From Ectocarpus siliculosus (Eukaryota; Sar; Phaeophyceae; Ectocarpales; Ectocarpaceae), in NCBI GenBank assembly GCA_000310025.1, contig FN649751.1:5066545-5096091 (forward strand): DNA of 29,547 nt. Direction: 5' to 3'. A program made the translations under genes and the position numbers. Shown one piece after another: positions 1 through 11,900 of this stretch. The notes below the pieces were generated by a model, which saw nothing but the letters and a program-made list of their open reading frames with translations, was not told the origin of the DNA and searched no databases. How positions within the stretch are numbered: position 1 is the first letter of the stretch; each line of letters starts with the position of its first letter.

Positions 1-329
1 GGTTGTAGCGCCGGCGCCGCGTCGTGTCTTCCCGGTGGGAATCGCTGTACCGATACTATACTAGCGGCGAAGGGAAGGGGAGGAGAGTAAAATTGCTTGC
101 CTGGTTTGTGGTCTACGAGTCACATTCCTGTCAAGCGGGAGTCGGCAATACTTGTAAGTAGCACCACAGATCGTGGGCTCCGAACGCCACTTTGGTCTGA
201 CTTACTTGGGGCGTTTTTTTTCTTGCTCGGGGGTTTGTGTGATTGCCTGCGTGTGCGTACGTAGTACGAAGTGCATCGAGTGACGAATGAACAACTACAT
301 CGCCATGCACAAGTATTCCAACATGTTGA

Positions 330-3300
330 AAGAAATTGAGACACCGAGACACCAACAACAAGAACGATGACAACCACCACGGCGACCGAAACAAACAGGA
401 GGATAGGCTGGTGGACGCGCTGAGGGTGGTCGAAGACACCCACCAAGCCGGTAAGGTTTAGGTTCCATGCAGCATGTTGTTGGGGGTTTGCGATCATTCA
501 GAGGGTCATATTCTTGGCGTCTTCTTCGTAAACTTTTCCCCGCCTTGGTACAGCAGGCATGCGGTGTGCGGTGCGCGTACATGTATGCGCCGACCTCATC
601 GTCTGGCTTCTGGTGTCCGTGTCGTGATCGGTTGTTTTGCGCTTGTTTATGTTGTTGTGCGTTTTGGGCGGGCATGTGTTGTCCCCCCTCCTCTTCCCTC
701 CTAAGGTTGCAGATGGTGCTTGAGGCCTTTCTCCCGTTTTGTTCCAACGTGCAAACGAGGAGAGCACCTATTTTTTTTTTGTTCGGGGGGGATACGGGGT
801 GGGGACTCTCCTGGTTGTGTTCCCTGTTGAGGCTATTTCCGAGTCTCTCCGCTCGAGGGAGAGGGGATGGGGGGTCTAGTATTGGCATGCCTCTTGGTGA
901 GAGGTATGACAAGCGTGAGGGGTGCACCAGCACCCGAGTCTGTTGACGTTGAAAATCCCCCGTGTCGCTGTTTCGTGCTTTTTCAATCCCGACCCACACC
1001 GTCGGCAGGGATGAGGCCGAGGGACCCCCTGATGAACAAGCTGACCTACGCGTGCATGCGGCAAGGGGAGCCGGAACTGATGCACAAGACGCTCGACCTC
1101 CTCCTCCTGACCGGCAACATCGTGGTGAGAAGAAAGGGAGGAGGAGCGCGCAAGAAGCTCGATTCGATCCCTCGTGGCACACACACACACGGAGACCTAC
1201 CTCAACACACATTTTTCCGATACACCCTTTCGTAGCCAGAGGCGTTCGACCTCTTCCTGATGGCTGACAACGCTTTGCGGTGTTTATGTGGCCGTCCCAT
1301 CTATTCTGACGCCAGTCTACACACCTCTTTTAGTACATTTCGCTTGGCTATTGCTGCTGGACACACCGACCCTCCTTTGCTCTCTTTTGTTACGTCTCCG
1401 TAAATGTTACTCTCTCGTCTGGTGTGCGGCTATCTATGTCAATCAGAACCCGATGACCGTGAAGAATGTCCTGTACATGGCCACCCGCCGGAGGGATGAC
1501 GACATGGCGACCAAGATGTGGGTCGCCGCACAGCAATGGGGTCACAGCTTTTCCCAGGTAATTACGAATACACTGTACCGGAGGCCGTCGCAGTTTTTTT
1601 GTGACACATGCTTCTCTCTCCTTTTTGAAAGTTATTGTTCTGATGTAGATGCCATATACCCCACCCACCACCCCTCTTCCTACTCGTCCGCCGAGCCCCT
1701 TATGTGCGGTTCTGTGCCCTTGGTGCTGACTGTTGTTGTCTTGAAGTTGTGGGCGGCCTCCTCCGCTGCTGTTCAAGGTCTAGTCAGTGCTGTGGTCGGG
1801 TTATCTTTCGGCCAACGTTTTAATCTATAGCAAAGTTGCTCGTTCGCGCGTGGAACACGCCGGAAAAATCTCAAGCTCCGCCAAACATCAATCGGAAGGC
1901 TGCTGCTGTATGGTTCCCAGGCGAATCGGAGATTGAGTAAAAGCTTGCTCTTGCGTGTGTCCACCCGATCGTTTTTTCTCCAATCTATGGTGGAGCAGAG
2001 AGAGGAGGTACGGTATCCCCGAACCCTCCTCTTGACGGCCCTGGAAGTTAACGACCGGTAGCGCCCCGTTTTCGGAGAAAGCACCTGGCACGTTTTTGGA
2101 CGATTGTATTCTAGCCTTGAACGAAACAAACCTCGGTGGCGGCGTTCGAAGTGGTGGTGCATTCATGGTATGCACCGCTCTCATGCGGTGACTCCCCCCC
2201 CCTCAAAAACATTAACATTCCCTAGCTCTGCTCTTGCCCTTCTTGGTTTTGTGTTAATTCTGTCCTCGCCGTGTATTGTTCGTCTGTTTTCATTTTGTTC
2301 GTTTCGTTTTGACCTGGTGTGGGTATTACAACCATTTGTCGCCGTTACCTTTCGTCTCTTTTTATCTTTGTTTCGACCCCCATGTCTCGTGTGTCCCCGC
2401 CCCCAGGCCGATTACTCGTTCGTGGTGCAGACCTTCTTCGCGGTGGGGAAGGATGACATGGCTCTCGCCACTCTCGTGCAGGCCTACAAGGTCAGTGGGC
2501 AAGGGGCAAGGGTGGCAAAGAGAAAGACACAAGAGGGAAACGGTGACACGACGCTGTCTGTGTTTATTGTTTTATTTCCATCCGTGGATCGAGATTTCAC
2601 CGTTGTTTTGTTTTTTGCAAGAATACAAGAAAGAGCCAAGAACAAGACAGCCGTTGCTATAATAGGGACAGGAGTACCACAAGAAGGGCGTTGTGGATAC
2701 ATTTTTTCCCTGAAGCAAGAAGAAGACGACGACTTGTTTAGGCGGGGGCGTTCGTGTGAACTTTTGAGCGATCGCGTTTAAACAGGGTGGATGGCGTCGG
2801 GTTGTCGGTGGTTGTCCTTGCCCCGTATTTTCTCTTGATTCTCCCGCCATCAAACCCCGTTGTGCGTTCTCTCCCTCCCTTCCCTTCTCCCCCTCTCTGT
2901 CTCTCCATCTCTTTCTCTTTCGTCAATTTGCTGCCTAATTAATCGCCAGGAAAAGGTCGAGGTGAACCGCAAGACCCTGACGTTCTGCGCGCAAAGGCTG
3001 GCGGTGTCGAACAAGCGGGTAGACCAGGCGTACTACACGCTCACGCTGCTGAAGGAAAACGGAGAGCCGGTTCCGGTGGAAGCCGTCAACAGCATCATCG
3101 TCGCTTGCGCCATAAGGTGCTTGCAGTGGTGTGCTTGTTGGAAATTTGTGCGTGTGTCCGTGAAGTCGTCTGCTGTTGTTTGCGTACATACAAATATGTC
3201 ATGAGGAACCGGTCATGAGAGGGCATGCCAGTAGTTCTGTGAGGTAAGTAGCGCCATCATCCCGGAGCCCATCAGCAACAACCACAACCCCGAAAACAGC

Positions 3301-5961
3301 AACCGCGCAAACCAGCACCGACAGCAATGAACACGTTGAGATGGAATCTTATTTGTGCCGTTTGTGCTGCTGCTGCTGCTGTCGTTTCAGGCAAGCAGTA
3401 GACCGATGTTTTGCGACGGCCGAAGCTCTCCCCGTGGTGTTCGAGCTAGCACCCAACCTCGACACGTACAACGCGCTGATGCACGTCCTCGGCGCAATGA
3501 GAGCGGTGCGGTTCGGTTTTGAGCCTGAACAAAGGGGTGACACACGCAGCCGCTTGGATGCTTTGCTGCTATCGGGCCGATTGCTTTTTCGGTAGTAGGG
3601 CCTCTTTCCTTCGACTTGGAGCCCGCGTGGAATGCGTCCGTGTGACGTGCGCCACGTGGTTGTCCGGCGTGTTTTGCGCACGACTTTTTCGCTGTCCTGT
3701 TGTCAATGCTTTGCACGCACGCTCGCCCTGGAATCGACTTTCCTCCATGATGGGGTTTTACTTTACGGCAGATTGTTGTACTTAAACATGGCCAAATCAA
3801 CCTCCATGGTACACGCTACCAGCTGTGTGTTGACTCCTGTTTTCGATTGAATGCCCTCCTCCCACCCCGACGCGTGTTTCGCTGGCTCGTCTGCTGCCCC
3901 CGTCCCCCCCACGCCACCCTCTGAACGCGTGCGGGTGGTTGATGTGCTACGATACGTGTTGGTGTGCCGTCGCTGGTGCTGCCCCGCGCGCCCTTGCCCT
4001 TGGCTGGACGCGTTCTTCAGCAAGACACGGACAACGCCACGCTCGGCATCGGCATGTCTCTCCTCGACCAGATCGAGTGAGTCGGCTAGCTGTCTTTCAG
4101 ACCGCTGCTGTAGCTTGTAGCTTGCACTTTCAGACCACTGCTCTTGTTGTTTTCCATGCACGGCTAGCTGTCTTTCAGACCACTGCTTATGTTGTTTTCC
4201 ATGCACGGCGAGCTGTCTACCGCTGCTGTAGCTTACACTTTCAGACCACTGCTTACGTTGTTGTCCATGCATGTGCACACCATGTATATATTATTGAGTT
4301 TGTAACCCGGTGCATGCAACAGGCATTGTACTTACGTGTTCTTGGGTGGTTTTTGGTTTTGGGGGGGAGGGGCGCGTCCTAGATGCTGGTGGTGGTTTCG
4401 CTTTCCGTTGTTCGTCGAAGGGCCCCGGGAGAGCTGTAACTTTAAGATAGCTATTTAGCGGAGGGAGATTCGTTGTTTTGAGTCGCTGTGTTTGGTGAGA
4501 GCGAGTTGAGACGAAAAGCATTTGCTTACCATACACGTACGTCCCGTCGTTGCTTGGCCATCTTCAAACTATGGGTGAGTGTTGGCGTCCGGCTCGAGTG
4601 AGTCTGTTTGCATGTCTTGTTTCGTGCCCCATATCATCCGGGGAAAAGGCTGACCGGCAACAACGTCAATTCCGCTGGCCTCAGGAATTCCCAGACGTAG
4701 TTTTTCATGTTGCCGCACGGAACGAGGCCCGTTTTTGTCTGTCGCTGTTTTTTGCATAGCAAAATCCGCTCGGTATCAAACCAACCCCATGGCTTGTTGC
4801 CAGCACCCCCACCACCCCCGCCTTTCCCCTCTTGCTTCACGCGTTTCTTAGGAAGGAGGAGGTAAAACCGAACCAGGAGACATTCATGAGCCTGATAGAT
4901 CTGGCTTGCATGTCCGACGGACTCACCGAGGTATGTATGCATACACGACCGCTGTGCGTGCGTTGTTTTGATTCCAAAGAAAGGTTAGTCAAGGGTTGAG
5001 GTTATCTGTTGTGTGTGTAGTAGTGTCCCATCGCCGCCCTTCTTTGGTTCACCCACGCGCCCAGGGAGTTACATTTATTATCGCCATTTTTTCTGTACGG
5101 CCCTATGCTGTTGGGGCCAATTGGTCGATCAACCGCAACAAATCGGGTATATGTTTTGAACGGTTGGAGAAAGCATTTTAAGACAGATCATACTTTGGGA
5201 AATTCCGGGACAGCTCGCTGTTTTAAGGCAAAGCTGTTCAGTTCGCACACCCAAGTTGTCATGATCTTCCGGGAGGTTAGTCTCCTCGAGAGCGCTCAAT
5301 TGATGCGCCCTGCGTACAGATTGCGTCTTGTGGTTGTGTATCACACCCGTGTCGTCTGTGACCTTGTTACATCATATGCACCCCTTGGACGGATCTCTGC
5401 GGCCGACCCTCCCCCTTGAAGACGGAGAAAGCAATGCTTTGGGCTGGGCTCCCCGCACGCTTCACTTGGACCCGCCACCGCCGTTGCCGGGCGTCGTCAG
5501 TGCCGTCTACCCCTGCCCGATGTCGTCTACGCTTCTTTCGCTGATGGTTGTCCTTGCAACTTCTTGCTACTACTACATTGTACGTATTTTACCTGTTCTT
5601 CTCTTCCTCCTTCAGGACTTCGCCGATGACCTCGTGGAGAGGATGACTAGCAAGCACGGCCTCCGTCTGGAGCAGGACATCGTCGATACACTTGCAAGGT
5701 CAGTCCGTCCATCCCCCCACGAACCCCACGAACCCCCCCCCCCCGTCAACGTTACTCAACGTTTCTCATGTGTATGATGTTTGGTCTGTCTACAACTCCC
5801 GTGGTGCGCGCCTGCGTGAGAAACAGCCAAACACATGTTTGGTCGTCGAGGGGGATAGGCATTCACGTCATATGAAAGGCCAATCAATCCCTTTCCTTTC
5901 CCCCCACAGATTGTCAACCCCGGGGATGAGGATAAGCCTTCCCAACAATTCGGGGGGATGA
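330..5961 (+). CDS. Pentatricopeptide-repeat-like protein, multi-exon, 5' end unresolved
   Basis: Exons read from splice signals and coding character: about 330-450, 1009-1124, 1236-1279, 1447-1557, 2407-2490, 2950-3116, 3391-3505, 4021-4076, 4852-4930, 5616-5698 and 5910-5961. The product is a chain of amphipathic helix pairs of PPR type, for example LMNKLTYACMRQGEPELMHK, NVLYMATRRRDDDMATKMW, YNALMHVLGAMRA and ETFMSLIDLACMSDG. PPR proteins normally bind organellar RNA in plastids or mitochondria; no targeting peptide is visible because the start is not resolved. Phases agree at 450/1009, 1124/1236, 1557/2407, 2490/2950, 3116/3391, 3505/4021, 4076/4852, 4930/5616 and 5698/5910. The junction 1279/1447 does not agree (phase 2 into phase 0). 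The first exon is open in its frame from 330 with no ATG, so an upstream exon is needed. Canonical splicing into 5910 reaches TGA at 5959-5961. A generic TPR-like or other alpha-solenoid is the alternative. Confidence 0.6.
4084..4273. repeat. Degenerate tandem repeat inside a PPR-gene intron
   Basis: Three imperfect copies of a unit that starts GGCTAGCTGTCTTTCAGACC (or GGCGAGCTGTC) and ends TTGTTTTCCATGCAC lie at 4084-4161, 4162-4206 and 4207-4273. The copies differ in length because an inner piece (CGCTGCTGTAGCTT...CACTTTCAGACC) is present in the first and third only. The array sits just after the splice donor at 4077. The units carry CTTTCAG or similar acceptor-like words. Confidence 0.8.
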
Positions 5962-6720
5962 CAGCAGACGAAATATGATGCTTTCTTCGAGTTTGCACGC
6001 GGCAGTTTGGGCATGTTGACGCACCGCGAAGAGCCAGAAATAAACGAAGAGCAGGTTACACGCTTGTCCGCAGGGCAAAAAAAGCGTTTGCCTCGCGCGT
6101 GCGTCCCTTGGCAGCTCTCCTCTTCGACCATCGTTTCTCGTGTCCGCTTGGCGTGGCCTGTCCTCAACCACCCCCTTGACGCGCGACGCGGCCTCGAAAT
6201 CAAATCAAACCAAAACGACAGCGCCTTCGAGGAGAGGGGCATGGACAGCCTGGCGCAAGCGTGGACGAACAAGATGCCGTCCCTCGACGCCCCCTCCGAT
6301 GAGACGTTCGACGCAAGCTCCCCGGCGGCGGCGGCGGCGGCGGCGGCGGCCGCCGCCGCGGCCGCGGCCGCCGACTTCACTTGTGAGCAGGGGAACGGCA
6401 GCGACGGAGTGGTCCGAGCGCGCAGGGTGGCGCAAGACAGAGGCCGGTACACGGGTTTCGACGACGGGCGGTTTAAGGCTATCCGGGACTCCACCCGCCG
6501 CGGGGAAAATCCTGGGGGAGGCGTGGGAAGGTTCTCGTACGGATCCGCCGGGGGTGGAGCGGGGGGTCCGGCTAGAGGAGGAGGCATGGGTAACGGTGGT
6601 GCTACGGCGGGTTCTGGGAGAGAGGAGAGGGTGGGGGGTGGGAGGGGTTCCCCGCCGTCTGAAGGCAGTGGCGGCGGAGGTTGGGCTCAAAGATATAACA
6701 AGTCCGGAGACGAAAAATAG
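5962..6720 (+). CDS. Poly-Ala / Gly-rich C-terminal coding stretch, probably 3' part of the PPR-like gene
   Basis: This open stretch continues directly, in the same frame, after the TGA at 5959-5961. It starts with a normal-looking segment (KYDAFFEFARGSLGMLTHRE), has a middle part with about 17 consecutive Ala around 6325-6372 coded mostly by GCG/GCC, and ends in a Gly/Arg-rich tail (GGGVGRFSYGSAGGGAGG) before a TAG at 6718-6720. Gly/Arg-rich tails are common in RNA-associated proteins, which would suit a PPR partner. I see two readings: the 3' end of the PPR-like gene cut off by one stop or by two compensating single-base errors, or an independent short gene. The first is more likely because the segment lacks a convincing start of its own. 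Confidence 0.45.
   Translation, partial: QQTKYDAFFEFARGSLGMLTHREEPEINEEQVTRLSAGQKKRLPRACVPWQLSSSTIVSRVRLAWPVLNHPLDARRGLEIKSNQNDSAFEERGMDSLAQAWTNKMPSLDAPSDETFDASSPAAAAAAAAAAAAAAAADFTCEQGNGSDGVVRARRVAQDRGRYTGFDDGRFKAIRDSTRRGENPGGGVGRFSYGSAGGGAGGPARGGGMGNGGATAGSGREERVGGGRGSPPSEGSGGGGWAQRYNKSGDEK
6322..6372. repeat. GCG/GCC trinucleotide tract coding poly-Ala
   Basis: A near-uninterrupted run of GCG followed by GCC/GCG codons gives about 17 Ala in the + frame. The opposite strand and other frames read poly-Arg or poly-Gly/Pro and are shadows. Such tracts are prone to length change by slippage. Confidence 0.85.
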
Positions 6721-8886
6721 CAGTACAGCAGTTGAGAGGGTTTGTTTGGAGTGGATGGTGTCGGCGTAACCAGTTTGGCTTTTTTTGGTCGTTTGGGGAG
6801 GGAAGGTCAACGTGTGCTATCTTTGTGTTTCCATATGAAACGAAAGTTGTATTGGAACATGGTTACAGGGGAGCGTTGTGGCCGTGGGCATTTGGGCCGA
6901 TGTGGAAATACTGCTGGCTGTGCCCACAACACGCACACCATTGTGTGGTGACTGCCAGCGGTTGATGCTTTGAGATTCGCGATTATCTCCCCTTTTTTGC
7001 GTATGCAACTGGATCCGTAGACTAAATCTTTTGACGTCGTGTGAAGTGACCTCCCGTGTGTAAAAAAAACTTTGGAAGTGACCTCCCTGTGCAGTGGCTG
7101 GCTCCCGCCCTTAGGATTCTGTACTACAACCTTGCGGCAGTTTTGAACTAAATACGACGCCCTTGCTTGGTGTTGTGAGACGTGGAACTGCGAAGGTGTG
7201 TCAGTTGCGGTGCCGGGAGGCGGAAGAAAGCTGCTCAATCAATCACGTCCTCTGTGGGTGGTTCGAAGTTTCACATTCTTCGCGGTTCATTTTCTTTAGT
7301 CACTCTCCCTCGCGCTATTTATGATCTCGCGCCAACATGGTCCTCCTGTGGGTTGACGCAGAAGACTGCTGCGCTGCATGCTAGCAACACAGATAATAGC
7401 AACATCAGGCGGACGACCAAGCAGAAACGGCTATTAACTTGGTTGGGTTGGAAGAAACCGCGTGGTTGCTGTTGTCGTGTGTGGTTGGTTTCAGCAGTTC
7501 AGTCGTACGATCGTCTTCTTCTCTGCTTTGTTCTTCCGGGCACGCGGCACGACTCGGATTGTGTGCAGATGGGTTCACGCGCGGAGAAGAAAGGCATGCA
7601 TAATGCGGCGCGCCTACGTGCATCATCAGGGTCGAACAGAGTCTGTCGGTGGGATAAGGCAGGCTCCAGGTGGCAATGCTTTCCGCTCTCCAGATGTTAA
7701 TAGTCTATCCACACGACAACGCAATGGTGTTGGTGACAAGAAGAGTATATCGGCTACGTCGGACCTTTGCAGCAAGCTTGCTGCCCTTCCTCTAGTAGGG
7801 GATGGGAAAAAGTTGGGTATCAGCGAAACAGCGGAGGTTACAACTGATGAAGTTCCTGCACGTATCTATCTCCGCCCTGATGTGTCTAACCCACACGTGT
7901 CTCCTACAAGTATACTGCTGTATTGCGAAGTCCCCAACGACCCTTCTAGTTTTTTCGGTTGAGACGGTCGGGTGAAATCGGAACAACACGGACAAACCCT
8001 CCAGTACAGCAGTAGCAAATTGCTTGCTGGTGCTCTACACGTCGCTGCACGATACATAAAAGAGATGCGTTGCGTGTACGTGTTCGAACCCGCGTTCTAA
8101 ACCACGATAGCAACCACCATGACAAACGCCTAAAAGTCAACGGAAATACTCCACCAAACGAACACTATTGTGTAGTAGCCTGCTGTGTTCTGCATACCGC
8201 TTGGAGGACGGAACTATTATGTACGTACCAGACCAACAGGCCAACGTAGACCAATGGTGCCCCGTGTTCTAATGTTCTAATCAAGAACACACGTTTTTAA
8301 TTCTGACGTCAGGGGGGGTACGCCCGCTGCTGGGGTGACAAAAAAATTAAGGAATAATAAAAACACACACAGAAAGACGACCCATTCGAGATATACCCAC
8401 AGAGTCGAACGGAAAAAAAACTAATCTTCGGTTGGGTGCCGGTTCAGTGTCCCCATTTCTTCATGTGCTTTTGTTGTACCCGTACGGACGCGAAGAGCTC
8501 CGCGGCGACATCCGAGGGTATCCTCCAGTACCCGCATAGCCTCGCCGCATCGAGAGCGGTTGAGTGGCTCCAGAAATCGCCAACCGATGTATCTCAACGA
8601 CCTTCTCCATTGGCCAAGGCGAACAGACCGCTGACAGTCTTTCGGAAAAAATTAATTATTCTTCCAACCGTCATATCGACCTGCAAAATCCAACCACGCG
8701 CGCGTCCGTGGCGGTCTCCCCCCACCCACCCCCTGTCAGTTCACTCGCACTCTTCACCACTTTTCCCCTCTCCCTTCTACCTGCTTCCTACAAACGTCAC
8801 CGACCCCCACGCGTGACGTGCTCCTGCCGAGCTCTCTGCGGAGAAGCACCTCCTCTCTCTGCTCAAACACCTCCGGGACGGTGATC
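6721..8886. other. Intergenic stretch without a recognised gene
   Basis: Between the Gly-rich tail and the start of the beta-helix gene I see no exon chain I can name. Open frames of 60-170 codons exist on both strands (for example 7462-7962 on +) but have mixed composition and no family motif. An A-rich patch lies at about 8339-8372. A minus-strand stretch at about 8445-8583 has protein-like composition and is reported as a finding. The last 60 bases before 8887 probably hold the 5' leader of the beta-helix gene. Confidence 0.5.
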
Positions 8887-8913
8887 ATGATTCGTTTGCT
8901 TGGACTCGGCCTG
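8887..8913 (+). other. Nine-codon first exon of the beta-helix gene
   Basis: ATG ATT CGT TTG CTT GGA CTC GGC CTG is followed at once by GTGAGT, a strong donor, and the reading phase (0) fits the acceptor at 10040/10041. The hydrophobic residues of this exon complete the signal peptide whose small-residue cleavage region lies in exon 2. No other upstream ATG with a donor gives a comparable leader. The intron is 1127 bp. Confidence 0.75.
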
Positions 8914-11900
8914 GTGAGTTTCCGACAGCAGCAATAGAGGCTGCACACAGCTTGCCAACGGACAATAATAATATTTTCCAGTGAATACGTGAGAGCAGAG
9001 CTATGGTAGCTTGTGAGAGAACACGTACCTGGCATCGGGGCTGCATGTAAAGGTCGTGAGCGTGGCACACCGAAGTCACACACCAATGGCCTCGGATCCA
9101 TGATACATGAAAGCCATAAGCCGCCCGCATCTACGCGGCACTTTTGTCGAAAAAGGTGGTGGCCTCGTCCACTTTCCTCCAACCGATGTAATCCTCCTCG
9201 GAACTCGTTCGATTTTCGACGGACAGCCAAGTACGGATAACGTTCAGAGATGCTTGGTGTTGATTGGTATGGGTGCGCTCTTCATTGTCGCGTCCGGGCC
9301 TCACGACCCTTTTGTTGTTGCCGCGACGCGACGTGTGCACAGCAGTACGAATATCTCCGACGTACATACTTGCCCCGACAGCTCACGAAACGCCAAAACG
9401 TTCTATGTGCTTCGGCGAAGAGAGCCGCTCGCTCGCGCGGCACGTTTCGAAAAAAAACCTCGGAACTGTTTTCGGGTGTACGGTAATCTTGTGCATACAT
9501 ACGTCGTACTGCTGCAGGCTACGACGAAGGTGGTGTGCTGTGCCGTATGCTGTGTGTTGAGTGCCAGTCCCTTGCAGGGCTACCGCACCCGTCAGCGCTA
9601 CGGTACTACGCATGTGTTGCGTATTCTTGCGTCGACCCGCCAACGCTCGCTTCACACCACCAATCAATCCGTCGATAGATGACCCAAGTAAATGGTATTT
9701 TGCTTACTTGTAGGAATTTCGGTTTTTCCGGTTCTATGCTCACACGCACAACGCGCATGACAGAACAGGGTCTGCTCTGCCATGTGCAGTAGGCGCCTTT
9801 TGCTGCTGTTCCGAGCAAATACTGCCCGTTGCTAAATGCAAATACGCGATGTTTAAAATTCCACCGGTAAACAAGAAACACTTGACGTTTTCCTCTCTCG
9901 CTCGATCCTGGTCCCTCCGCACTCTGTTTCTGTGCGTTCTAGATATCTGATGATGTGATGCCCCCAACTGCGGAAAAATTGAGGAATATTAAATGTGCTA
10001 AATATCTGTCCGTCGTCGTCGACCCGTCGATCGATCGCAGCTGGCCGCCTCGGCCAAAGCGAGGGAAATCGCGGTCGCGGCCGGGGAGGACTTCGAGGCG
10101 GTCTGCCTAAAGGTGGTCGAGCCCGGAGACAGCTGCTACCTTGCGAAGGGCGACTACTACCACGACGGGATCACCTCCACCCACGGTACGGCGGACGCGC
10201 CCATCACCATCACCGGGGACTCGGCCGCGTGCATCAAGGGCTCCAACACCCAGGACCGCGTGCTGCAGATCGCCCACGACTACTACATCGTGGAAGGCAT
10301 CTGCTTCGACGGCGATCATGATGGCGACAACCCGCCGAATGTGGCCACCGCCATCTACGTCCTCGGCGCGGACAAGAAGAGCACAAAGAACGGCGTGACT
10401 TCCTCCGTGACCGGCTTCAAGATGATCGACCTCGAGATCAAGGTGCGTTGGGTGGTACATAGTAGTCAACGTATGAGCGGTTCGCAGCAGCGGAGCTACT
10501 GCCTGCGCCAGCTGCGCACCATGTACTTTGACGAGCGAGTTCGCCTCGCCCTCCCGTAAAATAATGAGTACAGCCAATTCTGTACTCATGTTCTGTTAAA
10601 TGTTCTGTATTCTTGTACATCGGTACGAAGAAAAAGAATCTTAAATCTTGTGCGAGACGCGCGCAAGTTGTTCGTACTCCTGGTTCATCATCGTCCCTCT
10701 CATAGCCGCACGTCCCTGACCCCATCACCCCTCCCGTCGTGGTTGTCCCGTTATACAGAACTTCGGCAGCGAATGCGTGCACTTCCGGTACTTCGTGACC
10801 CACTCCGAGGTCACCGGCTGCACTATCCAGGTAAGCAACGCATCTCCAAACGAGCGAGGTTTTTTTTTTTTGCCCTCCTACACAACGGCTTTTGCGAAAA
10901 TAAAACATGGGGGATCTGCAGGCTTTTGTTATGCAAACACAACGGCATGTTTTTTTTTTGTAGGGCGGAATGCGGACGGGAAATTTTTGGAGTAGATGGC
11001 ACAAGTCCGGAGTCAGTATTGCAAAAATAATTAGCTGTCGGAGGCTATCTACATGTCTGTGCTGGGATTGGGAGGTATTTCATCAGGATAACCCGACGAA
11101 TCCATCTCTATCGAAGAAAAGCCACGACGATGATGATCAACTCGCCCTGACGTCTTCGTCCGCCGCATCTTTTTTCGTCGCTTGTCGAACAGCACTGCGG
11201 CATGGAAGCCTTCGAAGATGGCGGGGGTGGAAAGGTGGGGGAGGGGATTTACGTCGGAACTGCCCTCGACCAGGTCGATGACGGAAAGGTAAGAACGGAG
11301 ATATAGGAACAGAAGAACGCGGGATGAACCGCACTTTGATTGGTGGAGGACCTGCTCTGTCTGCTGTTTGGTTTTGGAGAGTCGTCACGTTGTGCGATGA
11401 AAATACAAGTGTGGTGTTGTGTGTGCTGGTGGAACTGAGTGTGCCCTCTCGAACCTGTGGTACTCCGTAGTCTTGTCAGGTGTGATCCCCACTCAACAAC
11501 TACAACATTCAAGACTTGCTTCCTAAGACTTTTTCAAGTCAGCAATAAATTGTCTTTCGGTTGCGGGTAGCACGCAATGCCCCAGTTTTCAACGGACTAA
11601 TCTGCATATATGCATGCGTAGGTCTAGGGTCTGTTTTCGAACGGCTATGATTTGAAGTGATGAACTAAAAAAACTGGCACTTTCACCGCACGTTCGGCAG
11701 CGCGTGTGTCAATCAAAGATATTTTCCCGTATTGTAAGGTTCCCTCAATGAAAAGCTGGTGCGGGACAACTTTCGGCTTATCTGTTGCAGTAGCGCCGCG
11801 AGTGTTGTGTGCTTACCGCGCCCCGTACGCCGCGCCCCTTGTTTGCAACACAACTCAGGCGCCGGAAGTCAAGATCAGGACCGGATCTGCGGACAACGTG

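Noticed and set aside
131-497. Hydrophobic minus-strand frames that look like membrane segments
   Set aside because: The + strand of the same stretch holds the PPR-like exon ending at a good donor; the Val/Leu-rich text is a shadow of AAC/GAC-rich codons.
5868-6810. Minus-strand and alternate frames through the GCG tract
   Set aside because: They are open only because the trinucleotide and Gly-rich DNA lacks stops in several frames.
11706-11858. N-terminal extension of the last beta-helix exon
   Set aside because: It is intron read-through; the acceptor CTCAG at 11854-11858 and matching phases show the exon starts at 11859.
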